Source of the DNA: an uncultured Lachnospiraceae bacterium
Lineage (GTDB): Bacteria > Bacillota_A > Clostridia > Lachnospirales > Lachnospiraceae
Length of the DNA: 64,000 bases
NCBI GenBank assembly: GCA_951801245.1
Contig: CATOMC010000007.1
Location: 31,383-95,382, forward strand
Reading direction: 5' to 3'
Shown here: positions 1 to 8,600 of the stretch, one piece after another
How positions within the stretch are numbered: the first letter of the stretch is position 1
Layout of the letters: every line of letters begins with the position of its first letter
Program-made: the position numbers and the translations under genes
The notes under the pieces: model-generated
Databases searched by the model: none
Told to the model about the DNA's origin: nothing
What the model saw: the letters and a program-made list of their open reading frames with translations, nothing else

Positions 1-914
1 GTGGAGAGAAATTTGCGGCGTCAACGGTGATCACAGATGAGGTGATCGAGGCGATCAAAGCCTGCAATGATCTGGCGCCTTTACATAATCCGGCAAATCT
101 GATCGGTATCGATGCCTGCCAGAAACTGATGCCGAATACGCCTATGGTAGGTGTGTTTGACACCGCTTTTCATCAGACAATGCCCAAGGAGGCTTATCTG
201 TACGGCCTGCCGTATGAGTATTATGAGAAGTATCAGGTGAGAAGGTACGGATTCCACGGTACCAGCCATTCCTATGTGTCCAAACGGGCGGCAGAACTTC
301 TGGGCCGGAAGTATGAAGATATGAAGATCATCGTCTGTCATCTGGGCAATGGCGCCAGCATATCGGCAGTGGACGGCGGCAAGTGCGTGGATACTTCCAT
401 GGGACTCACACCGTTAGAAGGTCTGATCATGGGAACCCGTTCCGGCGATATTGACCCGGCTATCATAGAATTTATTGCGCATAAAGAGAATAAGAATATT
501 GATGAAGTGATGACGGTGCTCAATAAGAAATCAGGTGTACTGGGTCTGTCTGACAATCTTTCTTCGGATTTCAGAGACCTGGAGAAATCCTATCTGGCCG
601 GGGAGGACAGAGGCCTTCGCACCATCAGGACCTTTGCTTACCGGGTGGCCAAGTATATTGGTGCATATACGGCTGTCATGAACGGTGCGGATGCCATCTG
701 CTTTACGGCCGGTGTGGGAGAGAACAATCCTTTGGTCAGAAGTCTTGTCTGTGAGCGCCTGGGATATCTGGGAATTACATTGGACAAAGACAAAAATGAG
801 AAACGCGGTGAGGAACTGGAGGTCAGCACACCGGATTCCGGCGTTAAGGTGATGGTGATTCCTACCAATGAGGAACTTGCGATTGCGCGGGAGACATTTG
901 CACTGGTAAAATAG
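1..914 (+). CDS. ackA: Acetate kinase, 5'-truncated by window edge
   Basis: Acetate kinase converts acetyl phosphate and ADP to acetate and ATP, the ATP-yielding last step of fermentation to acetate; it is cytosolic. The reading frame is open from the first bases and continues the family sequence (GEKF, then ITDEVIEA, APLHNPANL). The internal GTG near base 27 is therefore not the start, and roughly the first 95 of about 400 residues lie outside the window. Family signatures are visible: GFHGTSHSYV, the CHLGNGAS phosphate-binding region, MGTRSGDIDP and the FTAGVGEN motif near the C terminus. pta, its usual partner, would be expected upstream, outside the window. Identification is very secure; only the 5' end is missing. 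Confidence 0.97.
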   Translation, partial: GEKFAASTVITDEVIEAIKACNDLAPLHNPANLIGIDACQKLMPNTPMVGVFDTAFHQTMPKEAYLYGLPYEYYEKYQVRRYGFHGTSHSYVSKRAAELLGRKYEDMKIIVCHLGNGASISAVDGGKCVDTSMGLTPLEGLIMGTRSGDIDPAIIEFIAHKENKNIDEVMTVLNKKSGVLGLSDNLSSDFRDLEKSYLAGEDRGLRTIRTFAYRVAKYIGAYTAVMNGADAICFTAGVGENNPLVRSLVCERLGYLGITLDKDKNEKRGEELEVSTPDSGVKVMVIPTNEELAIARETFALVK

Positions 915-959
915 CACGGATTTGAGATTTCACTGAGTGGAATCCGGGAGGAAAGATAA

Positions 960-1823
960 ATGAGTATCTACAGATCACAACTGAGTAAATCCTTGGTCAT
1001 CAACTTGTACAATGCACAGATTGCGAAACTGGATATTCCCTATCAGGATATCTTCGTGGAGACGAGTTTTGGCAGGACACATGTGGTGGAGATCGGGAAT
1101 CCGGAAGGTAAGCCGCTTATGTTATTTCACGGCGGCAACAGCACAACGGCATATCATCTGCTGACCTGCAGATTCCTGCTCGATCAATTTCATGTTTATG
1201 CGGTGGATATCATCGGGCATCCGGGAAAGAGCGCGGAGAATACACTGATGCCTTTTGGGTATCATTACGGAAGATGGGCCGGGGAAGTGATCTCAGCCCT
1301 CGGATATGAGAAAATCTGTTGTGTGGGAGGTTCCTTTGGCGGCGGTGTGCTAACGAAACTGATGTGTATCGCACCTTCCAAGGTGGAACGGGCCGTCCTT
1401 TTAGTGCCGGCCGGCATCGATAATGCTTTTCCTGCGGACACGGCCAGGATGATGGTGCCGCTTGTCAAATACTATCTGACAAAGGACGAAAAGTATGTGA
1501 AAGAGACAGCGATGTATATGGCGCTGTCTGAGAAAGTGCTTACGAAAGATCTGATGGCAGTGATCAAGAACACGCTGGATCATGTAAAAATCCATCCGGC
1601 AATGCCGACCAATGTGGAGGCTGCACGGCTGCATAAGTGCAAAGCGCCTACCCTCGTTATGGCATCGGAATATGATTGCCTTTTCCCGGCCAAAAAGGTG
1701 CTGCCCAAGGCAAAGAAAGTGATTCCCGACTGCAAGATACATATGTTAAAGGGACGCGGACACATTTGCGTTTTACGCAAAAGAGAAAAACAGATTATTG
1801 TAAATTTCCTGATGGGAGAATAA
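960..1823 (+). CDS. Alpha/beta hydrolase
   Basis: A 287-residue single-domain alpha/beta hydrolase, probably a cytosolic esterase or lipase-like enzyme; no signal peptide is seen. The oxyanion-hole region reads LFHGGNSTT. The nucleophile elbow is GGSFGG, giving the catalytic Ser. The acid is probably the Asp of EYDCLFP, and the catalytic His lies in GRGHICVL near the C terminus. The start has a GGGAGGAAAG ribosome binding site. It follows ackA by 45 bases and is closed by a strong terminator, so it may be co-transcribed with ackA. The substrate cannot be told from sequence. Confidence 0.85.
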   Translation: MSIYRSQLSKSLVINLYNAQIAKLDIPYQDIFVETSFGRTHVVEIGNPEGKPLMLFHGGNSTTAYHLLTCRFLLDQFHVYAVDIIGHPGKSAENTLMPFGYHYGRWAGEVISALGYEKICCVGGSFGGGVLTKLMCIAPSKVERAVLLVPAGIDNAFPADTARMMVPLVKYYLTKDEKYVKETAMYMALSEKVLTKDLMAVIKNTLDHVKIHPAMPTNVEAARLHKCKAPTLVMASEYDCLFPAKKVLPKAKKVIPDCKIHMLKGRGHICVLRKREKQIIVNFLMGE

Positions 1824-1829
1824 GTGACG

Positions 1830-1859
1830 GCTGCCGGACAATGTACCGGTAGCTTTTTT
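1830..1859 (+). terminator. Intrinsic terminator after the hydrolase
   Basis: An 8-bp stem GCTGCCGG/CCGGTAGC (one G-U pair) with an 8-nt loop is followed by six T residues. It starts seven bases after the hydrolase stop codon. Confidence 0.85.
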
Positions 1860-1996
1860 GTTATAGAAAATGGTAACTTACCCGCCCAAATAGACCACTT
1901 ACCGGCTAAGTCGTTGTCTGAAACGGTATTGCCTGCTACCATAGGTATTCAGAAGGAACCAAAATGGCAAGACGATCCGAGGGAGAGGAAGGCAGC

Positions 1997-2155
1997 ATGG
2001 AAACGGCAGTCAGAGTAGAACATCTGGTGAAACATTTTAAAGATATAAAAGCAGCGGACGATATTAGCTTCCGGATTGAAAAGGGAGAACTTTTCGGATT
2101 CCTGCGCAGGTGGCAGGAGGGTACAGCGAGGGGATGGGAATTACCGTTTCCGTGA
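1997..2155 (+). pseudogene. ABC transporter ATPase remnant (N terminus only)
   Basis: After a GGGAGAGGAAGG ribosome binding site, an ATG opens a typical ABC ATPase N terminus: VRVEHLVKHFKDIKAADDIS, then KGELFGFL. In intact proteins the Walker A loop G-P-N-G-A-G-K-S/T follows at exactly this point. Here the frame runs into unrelated residues and stops, so more than 80 percent of the protein is missing. The sequence downstream is the end of an ABC permease in another frame, suggesting one deletion joined the two genes. The remnant cannot bind ATP. Confidence 0.75.
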
Positions 2156-2268
2156 ACAGGGAAATCCTTTCGGTTATCACACAGATTCTCCTGGTGGCTT
2201 CTTTGGGCATTGTGATGATGGTCATTGCTGCCCTGATCAGTTGGAAACGCTTTGCGGCAGAACGATGA
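2101..2268 (+). pseudogene. ABC transporter permease remnant (C terminus)
   Basis: This frame has no start codon of its own and encodes about 55 residues ending in a hydrophobic segment (ILSVITQILLVASLGIVMM and onward), then SWKRFAAER and a stop. That is what the last membrane helix and cytoplasmic tail of an ABC permease look like. It abuts the ATPase remnant with no intervening sequence, supporting a single internal deletion of an ATPase-permease operon. The permease assignment rests on hydrophobicity and position rather than a diagnostic motif. Confidence 0.5.
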
Positions 2269-2308
2269 TCTGATAAAATATATGAAATATAAGAATTGAT
2301 AGAAACGG

Positions 2309-2449
2309 ATGAAAGCCATGAAAATAACAATACAGGATATCGGTCCTGGAGAAGAGGAAGAGATCGTTGTCAGATGCAGGGAAGGAAAACATGCAGGCAG
2401 GACAGGGAAAATAAAAATGTGCCCGGACAGGGGCGCGGAAATGAGGTAG
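2309..2449 (+). pseudogene. LytTR-family regulator remnant
   Basis: A 46-residue frame begins MKAMKITIQDIGPGEEEEIVV, closely resembling the N terminus of short Clostridial LytTR DNA-binding regulators (about 150 residues). After about 30 residues the match is lost and a stop follows; the DNA-binding domain is missing. The next frame looks like a DUF3021 membrane protein, the usual partner of such regulators, which supports the call. The same pairs often neighbour ABC transporters, fitting the remnants just upstream. Confidence 0.55.
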
Positions 2450-2452
2450 ATA

Positions 2453-2723
2453 ATGACGGAAAGTCTGTACCAAAAGATGAGGGAATTCATATTGACATAT
2501 TGCATGACCACCACAGCTACGGTGTTTGTGTGTGCGCTATCTGTACATTAATCTGGTGGTGCTGGGCGGCGGGCAGATGTTTCAGTGGCTTGATATCGCC
2601 AATATTTATATGCTGGCAGTCATGATGCTGGAAATCCTGTTTATAGTATGGCTGCTGCAACCGTTCAGCCAGGACCAGTTTAGCCTTTTATCGTGCGCGA
2701 AATTCCCGGTTGACAAACTATGA
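2453..2723 (+). pseudogene. DUF3021-like membrane protein, frameshifted
   Basis: The frame from ATG 2453 encodes MTESLYQKMREFILTYCM and a hydrophobic stretch, then stops at 2551. The +1-shifted frame entering near 2526 continues with YINLVVLGGGQMFQWLDIA and LEILFIVWLLQP to a stop at 2723. Joined across a small indel near 2530-2545 they give a roughly 90-residue protein with two hydrophobic helices, shorter than intact DUF3021 proteins. Homology is inferred from length, hydropathy and the LytTR-like neighbour. Confidence 0.5.
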
Positions 2724-2738
2724 CTGCCTATGTATAAT
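2710..2738 (+). promoter_or_regulatory. Sigma-A promoter of the yceD-rpmF operon
   Basis: A perfect TTGACA (2710-2715) and a perfect TATAAT (2733-2738) are separated by 17 bases, with yceD starting 26 bases further on. The -35 box lies inside the end of the decayed DUF3021 frame. Confidence 0.9.
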
Positions 2739-2764
2739 TGTTTGAGTATGGATAGGAGTCTACT

Positions 2765-3289
2765 ATGTTCGTGAACTTGACTGATGTGTTGACAAACGAG
2801 GGGAAAGTGCTCCCGATGCAGATAGAGACAGGAATCACACAGGTTTCTGTGGGCGGGGAGAGTTACCGGGTGCTTGAGAGTACACCGGTGGATTTCGTGT
2901 TTACCAACACAGGAAAAGGCAGGGCGCGTATCGAGGGGAAAGCGGCTTTGACATTTGCTGCAGCGTGTGACAGATGTTTACAGCCCGTGGAGCTTAAGAT
3001 CGTACTTTGCATCAGCAGGGAGGCGGCGGCACCTGATATGGATTCTGACCGGTCTGCACAGGACAGCCGAGATTTCATGGATGGTTATGAGCTGAATGTG
3101 GAAGACTTACTAAACAGTGAGATAGTGACAAGCTGGCCTATGAAGATTCTGTGTAAGCCGGATTGTAAGGGGATCTGCCCCAGATGCGGCAGGGATCTGA
3201 ATACGGGGACATGTGACTGTGATACTTTCGTTCCCGATCCCAGAATGGCGGCGATCAAAGATATCTTTGAAGCGGATAAGGAGGTGTGA
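2765..3289 (+). CDS. yceD: YceD/DUF177 family protein
   Basis: A 174-residue DUF177 protein. The family is almost always encoded directly upstream of rpmF and is linked to 23S rRNA and large-subunit metabolism, though its biochemical role is not settled. Family features include a conserved Cys-Asp-Arg-Cys (CDRCLQP) in the middle and a C-terminal cysteine cluster (CKPDCKGICPRCGRDL, then CDC) that could bind metal. The AAGGAGGTG at its 3' end serves as the ribosome binding site of rpmF two bases later, so the genes are translationally close. Confidence 0.9.
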   Translation: MFVNLTDVLTNEGKVLPMQIETGITQVSVGGESYRVLESTPVDFVFTNTGKGRARIEGKAALTFAAACDRCLQPVELKIVLCISREAAAPDMDSDRSAQDSRDFMDGYELNVEDLLNSEIVTSWPMKILCKPDCKGICPRCGRDLNTGTCDCDTFVPDPRMAAIKDIFEADKEV

Positions 3290-3291
3290 CG

Positions 3292-3471
3292 ATGTCTATT
3301 TGTCCTAAGAACAAATCTTCTAAAGGTAGAAGAGATAAGAGAAGAGCAAACTGGAAGATGACTGCTCCTACATTGGTGAAATGTAGCAAATGCGGCGCTC
3401 TGATGGTGCCCCACAGAGTATGTAAGAAATGTGGAACATACAACAAAAAAGAGATCATTGCAGTTGACTGA
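3292..3471 (+). CDS. rpmF: Ribosomal protein bL32
   Basis: A 59-residue bL32 of the 50S subunit. It starts with MSICPKNKSSKGRRDKRR and has a zinc-ribbon arrangement CSKC...CKKC, marking the zinc-binding paralogue type. ATG 3292 is chosen over an upstream GTG because it gives the family N terminus and the right spacing from AAGGAGGTG. It is the second gene of the operon with yceD and is followed by a hairpin. Confidence 0.97.
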   Translation: MSICPKNKSSKGRRDKRRANWKMTAPTLVKCSKCGALMVPHRVCKKCGTYNKKEIIAVD

Positions 3472-3484
3472 TCAGTGTGTGCGT

Positions 3485-3530
3485 AGGCTTTTCGAGTATT
3501 CTCGAAGAGCCTTGATTTTTGTGTATTTTT
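3485..3530 (+). terminator. Terminator after rpmF
   Basis: A 12-bp stem AGGCTTTTCGAG/CTCGAAGAGCCT (one G-U pair) with a TATT loop is followed by a T-rich tract with a run of T at 3524-3532. It may be partly read through into plsX, for which no strong separate promoter was seen. Confidence 0.75.
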
Positions 3531-3588
3531 TTAGTATATTAATATAGATGTACATAATAGGAAAAGATTCGAGAACGGAAGGAAACAT

Positions 3589-4620
3589 ATGAGCGAATGG
3601 GTGAAAGTGGCAGTGGATGCCATGGGTGGCGACAACGCACCGGCAGAGACTGTAAAAGGAGCTGTGGAGGCAGTCAATGAGAGCAGCAAGGTCAAAGTAT
3701 ATCTGGTGGGTATTAAGGATGTACTGGAAAAAGAACTGGCAGGACATACGTATCCGAAGGAGCAGATCGAAGTGGTGCATGCTTCCGAGATCATAGAGAC
3801 CGCAGAGCCACCGGTGATGGCGATCCGTAAGAAGAAAGATTCTTCCCTTGTCAGGGCTCTCAACCTTGTTAAGGACGGTACCTGTGATGCCTATGTATCT
3901 GCGGGAAGCACCGGGGCGACTCTGGTGGGCGGACAAGTCATTGTGGGACGTATCAAGGGCGTGGAGAGACCGCCGCTTGCACCGCTGATTCCTACAGCGA
4001 CAGGGTGTTCTCTGTTAATCGACTGCGGCGCCAATGTGGATGCAAGACCCTCTCACCTGGTACAGTTTGCCAAGATGGGTTCCGTTTATATGGAATATGT
4101 GATGGGCGTTAAGAATCCCAAGGTAGGCATTGTAAATATCGGGGCCGAGGAAGAGAAGGGCAACGCGCTTGTCAAGGAAACCTTTCCGTTATTAAAGAAC
4201 TGTCCTGATATTAATTTTATTGGCAGTGTGGAGGCCAGGGATATTCCGGCAGGCGCAGCGGACGTGGTGGTCTGTGAGGCTTTTGTGGGAAATGTGATTC
4301 TAAAGACATACGAGGGTGTGGGACTGACCCTGATCAACAAAGTGAAGGAAGGAATGATGACTTCCCTGCGCAGCAAGATTGGTGCACTCTTAGTGAAGCC
4401 CGCGCTCAAGACGACTTTAAAGGCGTTTGACTTAGAGCAGTATGGCGGAGCGCCCATGCTGGGTTTAAAGGGACTGGTGGTAAAGACCCACGGCAGTTCC
4501 AAAGCCAATGAGATCAAAAATTCCATCCTGCAGTGTATTACTTTTACAGAACAGAAGATCAGCGATAAAATCCGGGAGAAGATCGCGACAGAAGAGGTCG
4601 TGTCAGAACCGAAACATTAG
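3589..4620 (+). CDS. plsX: Phosphate acyltransferase PlsX
   Basis: PlsX makes acyl phosphate from acyl-ACP and phosphate, the first step of phosphatidic acid synthesis in Gram-positive bacteria; it is a peripheral membrane enzyme. The 343 residues begin with the family motif KVAVDAMGGDNAP and include SAGSTGATLVGG, LIDCGANVD, IVNIGAEEEKGN, VCEAFVGNVILK and YGGAPMLGLKG. The start has a GGAAGGAAA ribosome binding site. acpP follows, and plsY, which uses the acyl phosphate, lies near 36.5 kb in the same window. Confidence 0.97.
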   Translation: MSEWVKVAVDAMGGDNAPAETVKGAVEAVNESSKVKVYLVGIKDVLEKELAGHTYPKEQIEVVHASEIIETAEPPVMAIRKKKDSSLVRALNLVKDGTCDAYVSAGSTGATLVGGQVIVGRIKGVERPPLAPLIPTATGCSLLIDCGANVDARPSHLVQFAKMGSVYMEYVMGVKNPKVGIVNIGAEEEKGNALVKETFPLLKNCPDINFIGSVEARDIPAGAADVVVCEAFVGNVILKTYEGVGLTLINKVKEGMMTSLRSKIGALLVKPALKTTLKAFDLEQYGGAPMLGLKGLVVKTHGSSKANEIKNSILQCITFTEQKISDKIREKIATEEVVSEPKH

Positions 4621-4653
4621 ACGTTAGAGAAAAGCGAAAGGTTGGCTATAGCT

Positions 4654-4884
4654 ATGGAATTAGAGAAATTACAGGAAGTGATAGCAAGCGTTTTGAGTGT
4701 TGATCCGAATGAGATTGCACTGGAGACCACCTTTTTGGAGGATTTGGGAGCTGATTCCCTGGATGTTTTTCAGATTATCATGGGAATCGAGGAGGTTTTT
4801 CATATTGAGATACCCGCCGAGAAAGCTGAGCGGATCACCACGGTGGGAGAAGCTGTGGAACTGATCAAAAACAGTAGGGAGTAG
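4654..4884 (+). CDS. acpP: Acyl carrier protein
   Basis: A 76-residue acidic acyl carrier protein for fatty acid and phospholipid synthesis. The phosphopantetheine attachment site is the Ser of GADSLDVFQI. ATG 4654 is chosen because a TTG twelve bases upstream directly abuts the GAAAGG ribosome binding site. It lies between plsX and rnc, a common Firmicutes order. The residues after the DSL motif (DVFQIIM) are less typical than the usual DSLDxVEL but fit the fold. Confidence 0.93.
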   Translation: MELEKLQEVIASVLSVDPNEIALETTFLEDLGADSLDVFQIIMGIEEVFHIEIPAEKAERITTVGEAVELIKNSRE

Positions 4885-4932
4885 ATGGAAGCCCTTTCTG
4901 CAAAGAAGGGGCTTTTCCATGTGGAGGATTTT

Positions 4933-5670
4933 ATGATAGAAGAGCGGCTTACAGAACTGGAAGAAAAAATACAATATCGGTTTCACAACAGACTGTTGTT
5001 ACGACAGGCCCTCACACATAGTTCTTATGCCAACGAGCAGAAGATCAACAAATTTGAGAACTACGAACGGTTGGAATTTCTGGGGGATGCAGTCCTGGAA
5101 CTGGTGAGCAGCGACTTCTTATTCCGGGAAGAAAGAGAGATGGCAGAAGGGCAGTTGACGCGCAGACGTTCCTCCATTGTCTGCGAACCAGCCCTTGCTT
5201 TTTGCGCCAGGGACATTGCCCTGGAGGAATATATTCTGCTTGGCAAAGGAGAGGAAGCGACCGGCGGTAGGAACAGGGATTCAATCGTCTCTGATGTGAT
5301 GGAAGCGGTGATCGGTGCGATCTATGTGGACAGCGGCATCGAAGCGGCGTCGGAGTTCGTTCACCGCTTTGTCCTCTCAGATCTGGAGCATAAGCAGCTT
5401 TTCTATGATGCGAAGACAATCTTGCAGGAAATCATACAGCAGGAAGGGAAAGAACCGCTGCATTACGAACTGTTGAAAGAAGAAGGCCCGGAACATGCGA
5501 AGACCTTTTTGGTGGAAGTCAGGGTGGGAGACAGAAAGCTTGGAAGCGGAAGTGGGCATTCCAAGAAGGCCGCAGAGCAGCAGGCGGCATATCAGGCGCT
5601 GCTTCTTCGCAGGGATAAAAAAGCTTCGGCTGCATCTGGCGGCTGTGCCGGACAAATTTCTTGTAAATGA
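4933..5670 (+). CDS. rnc: Ribonuclease III
   Basis: Endonuclease that cleaves double-stranded RNA in rRNA maturation and mRNA turnover. The 245 residues carry the signature NYERLEFLGDAVLELV (catalytic Glu and Asp), a second acidic site near DVMEAVIGAIYVDSG, and a C-terminal dsRNA-binding domain (ILQEIIQQEG...KKAAEQQAAYQALL). ATG 4933 is preferred because GGAGG lies five bases upstream. An in-frame ATG at 4885 abuts the acpP stop, and the sequence between them forms a hairpin (AAGCCC...GGGGCTT), making it more likely untranslated. smc follows after nine bases. Confidence 0.95.
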   Translation: MIEERLTELEEKIQYRFHNRLLLRQALTHSSYANEQKINKFENYERLEFLGDAVLELVSSDFLFREEREMAEGQLTRRRSSIVCEPALAFCARDIALEEYILLGKGEEATGGRNRDSIVSDVMEAVIGAIYVDSGIEAASEFVHRFVLSDLEHKQLFYDAKTILQEIIQQEGKEPLHYELLKEEGPEHAKTFLVEVRVGDRKLGSGSGHSKKAAEQQAAYQALLLRRDKKASAASGGCAGQISCK

Positions 5671-5679
5671 GAGGTACAT

Positions 5680-8600
5680 ATGTATTTAAAGAGTATTGAG
5701 GTGCATGGGTTTAAATCCTTTGCCAATAAGATCACTTTCAAGTTCCATAATGGTATCACGGGTATTGTGGGACCGAACGGATCCGGAAAGAGTAACGTGG
5801 CAGACGCGGTCAGATGGGTACTTGGCGAGCAGCGTATCAAACAGCTTCGCGGTGCGTCCATGCAGGATGTTATTTTCTCCGGGACAGAGATGAGAAAACC
5901 TCTGGGATATGCTTATGTGGCGATCACGCTGGATAATTCCGATCACCAGCTTGCCATCGATTATGATGAGGTGACGGTATCCAGAAGACTGTATCGTTCC
6001 GGCGAGAGTGAATATATGTTAAATGGAACGGCCTGCCGTCTGAAAGATGTCAATGAACTGTTCTATGATACCGGTATCGGTAAGGAAGGCTATTCCATCA
6101 TCGGACAGGGACAGATCGATAAGATCTTGAGCGGCAAACCGGAAGAGCGCAGGGAACTATTCGACGAGGCGGCCGGTATTGTGAAGTTTAAGCGCAGAAA
6201 GTACGCGGCACAGAAGAAACTGGAAGATGAGAAGCAGAATCTGGTGCGTGTAAACGACATTCTGGCAGAACTTGAGAAACAGACGGGGCCGTTGGAGAAG
6301 CAGGCGGAGAAGGCAAGAGTCTATCTTCGCAAGAAGGAAGAATTAAAGACGTTAGATGTGAATGTGTTCCTGTTAGAGAACGTGCGTGTCAGACAACAGC
6401 TTGTAGATGTGGAAGGTAAACTGAACATTGCCACAGGAGATCTGCAGGAGACCACTGACAGGTATGAATCCATCAAGGAGGAATACGAGCGTATACAGGG
6501 CCGGATAGAGCAGTTGGATCAGGAGATAGAGGCGGCCAGGGCCACCCTCACGGATACGGGTGTCATGCGTTCCAAGCTGGAAGGTGAGATCAATGTCTTA
6601 AAGGAGCAGATTCATTCTGCGGAGGGTAACGAGGAGCATTTGCAGAACCGGATCCGCAGCATCAGCGAACAGCTTTCCGAGCGGGACAAAGAACGAGATA
6701 CGATTCTTGCGGATAAAAAGGAGATTGACGATAAGCTTTCCGCGCTGGAAGAGGAGCGCACGCAGGCCAGGGAACTTCTGGAAAAAACCCAGCGCGAGAT
6801 CGAAGAACTCAATAATAATATTGAAAGTGGTAAGAATACCATTATAGATGCCCTCAACAGCCGTGCCACCATCAAGTCCAAGCTGGGACGGTTTGATACC
6901 ATGTTTGAGCAGGTTAGTATCCGCAAGGCCGAGTTAAATTCCAGGCTCCTTCGGGCGAAATCTGATGAGGCGGAACAGACCGAGACCATCAAGAAACTGG
7001 AAGAAGAATTTGAGGCCATTACCATTTCCATCAAAGAACTGACCGAACAGCAGGAACTTATGGATGAGCGTCTTGCAGGGGTGCGGGAAGAACTGGCCGG
7101 TAAAGATCAGAAGCTGCGGGACACACAGATTCTGTATCATCAGCAGAAATCAAAGCTGGAAGCGCTCTCCAACCTGACGGAGCGTTATGAAGGATACGGC
7201 GGCAGTGTCAAGGCTGTTATGGAACACAAGGACAGCGAAAAGGGGATCATCGGCGTGGTGGCGGATATCATTAAGGTGGACGCCAAGTATGAGACAGCCA
7301 TTGAGACGGCGCTTGGAGGCAACATCCAGAATATCGTCACGGAGGATGAGGAGACAGCCAAGCGGATGATTGGTTTCCTGAAAAAAGCGAAGGCGGGTCG
7401 GGCAACGTTTTTGCCGCTCACCAGCATCACCCATCCGCAGGAGTTCAAGAATCCGGAAGCCCTGAAAGAAAAGGGCGTGGTTGGTATGGCGGATGCACTG
7501 GTGAAGATTGATAAGAAGTATCAGAATGTAGCAAAAGCCATGCTGGGACGTATCATGGTGGTAGACCATGTGGACAATGCGGTAAAGATTGCCAGAAAGT
7601 TTGATTATGGAATCCGTATGGTGACACTGGAGGGAGAACTCTTAGTGCCCGGCGGTGCCATCAGCGGCGGTGCTTTTAAGAATAATTCCAACCTGTTAGG
7701 CCGACGCCGGGAGATGGAAGAACTGGAGAAGAAGGTCAAACAGTACCTGACGGACATTGACAAGATATTAAATGATATTGAAGAGACCAAGAAAGGCCGT
7801 AACAGGATGCGTCTGGAACTGGAAGACATCAAGGGACAGATTCAGCGCAAGTTTATTGAGCAGAATACCGCCAGAATGAATGTGATGCAGGCGGAGGAGA
7901 AAAAGAACGAGACGGCGGAAGGATTTGACGAATTAAAGATCGAGGAAAAGGATATCGAGACCCAGATCAAGGAGATCCAGGCAGGCAAGGATGAGGCGTC
8001 CGCAGAACTGGAGGCGTCCGAGAATCTGGAGAAAAACGTGGAAGTGCAGATTGCCGGTTTTCAGGCGACACTGGAGACCAAGCGGGCGGAGGAATCCGCG
8101 CAGTCATCCAAGGTTTCCGAATGGGATGTGGAAGTCGAGAAGATGCGTCAGAGTGCAGATTTCCAACGTCAGAATTTGGAGCGCGTGGAGAGTGAGAGAG
8201 CACGTTATACGGCGGAACTGAATGAAGTGAAAGAGGGTCTGCACCTTGGGAAGGAAGAGGTGGAGCGCAAGAAGGAAAGCATCCTGGAGATTGAAAAGAC
8301 CATCGCAGCTTCCCACACGGCCCAAAGCGATGCGGAGCAGAAGTTAAAAGAAGATATAGAAACCAAAGAAGAACTGGTCGGAAAACAGAAGAATTTCTTC
8401 ACATCCAGGGAAGAGCTGTCTGAACGCATGACGGCACTGGACAAGGAAGTATATCGTCTGGGCAGCCAGAAGGAGCGGATGGAAGAGTCCATTGAATCCC
8501 AGATCAATTATATGTGGAATGAATATGAGATCACCTTATCGGATGCAGAGTCCCTAAAAAATGAGGAAATGAACGACTTGCCGGCCATGAAGAAAAGCAT

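Noticed and set aside
27..914. GTG at 27 as the acetate kinase start
   Set aside because: The family sequence continues in frame upstream to the window edge, so the gene is cut and the GTG is an internal valine codon.
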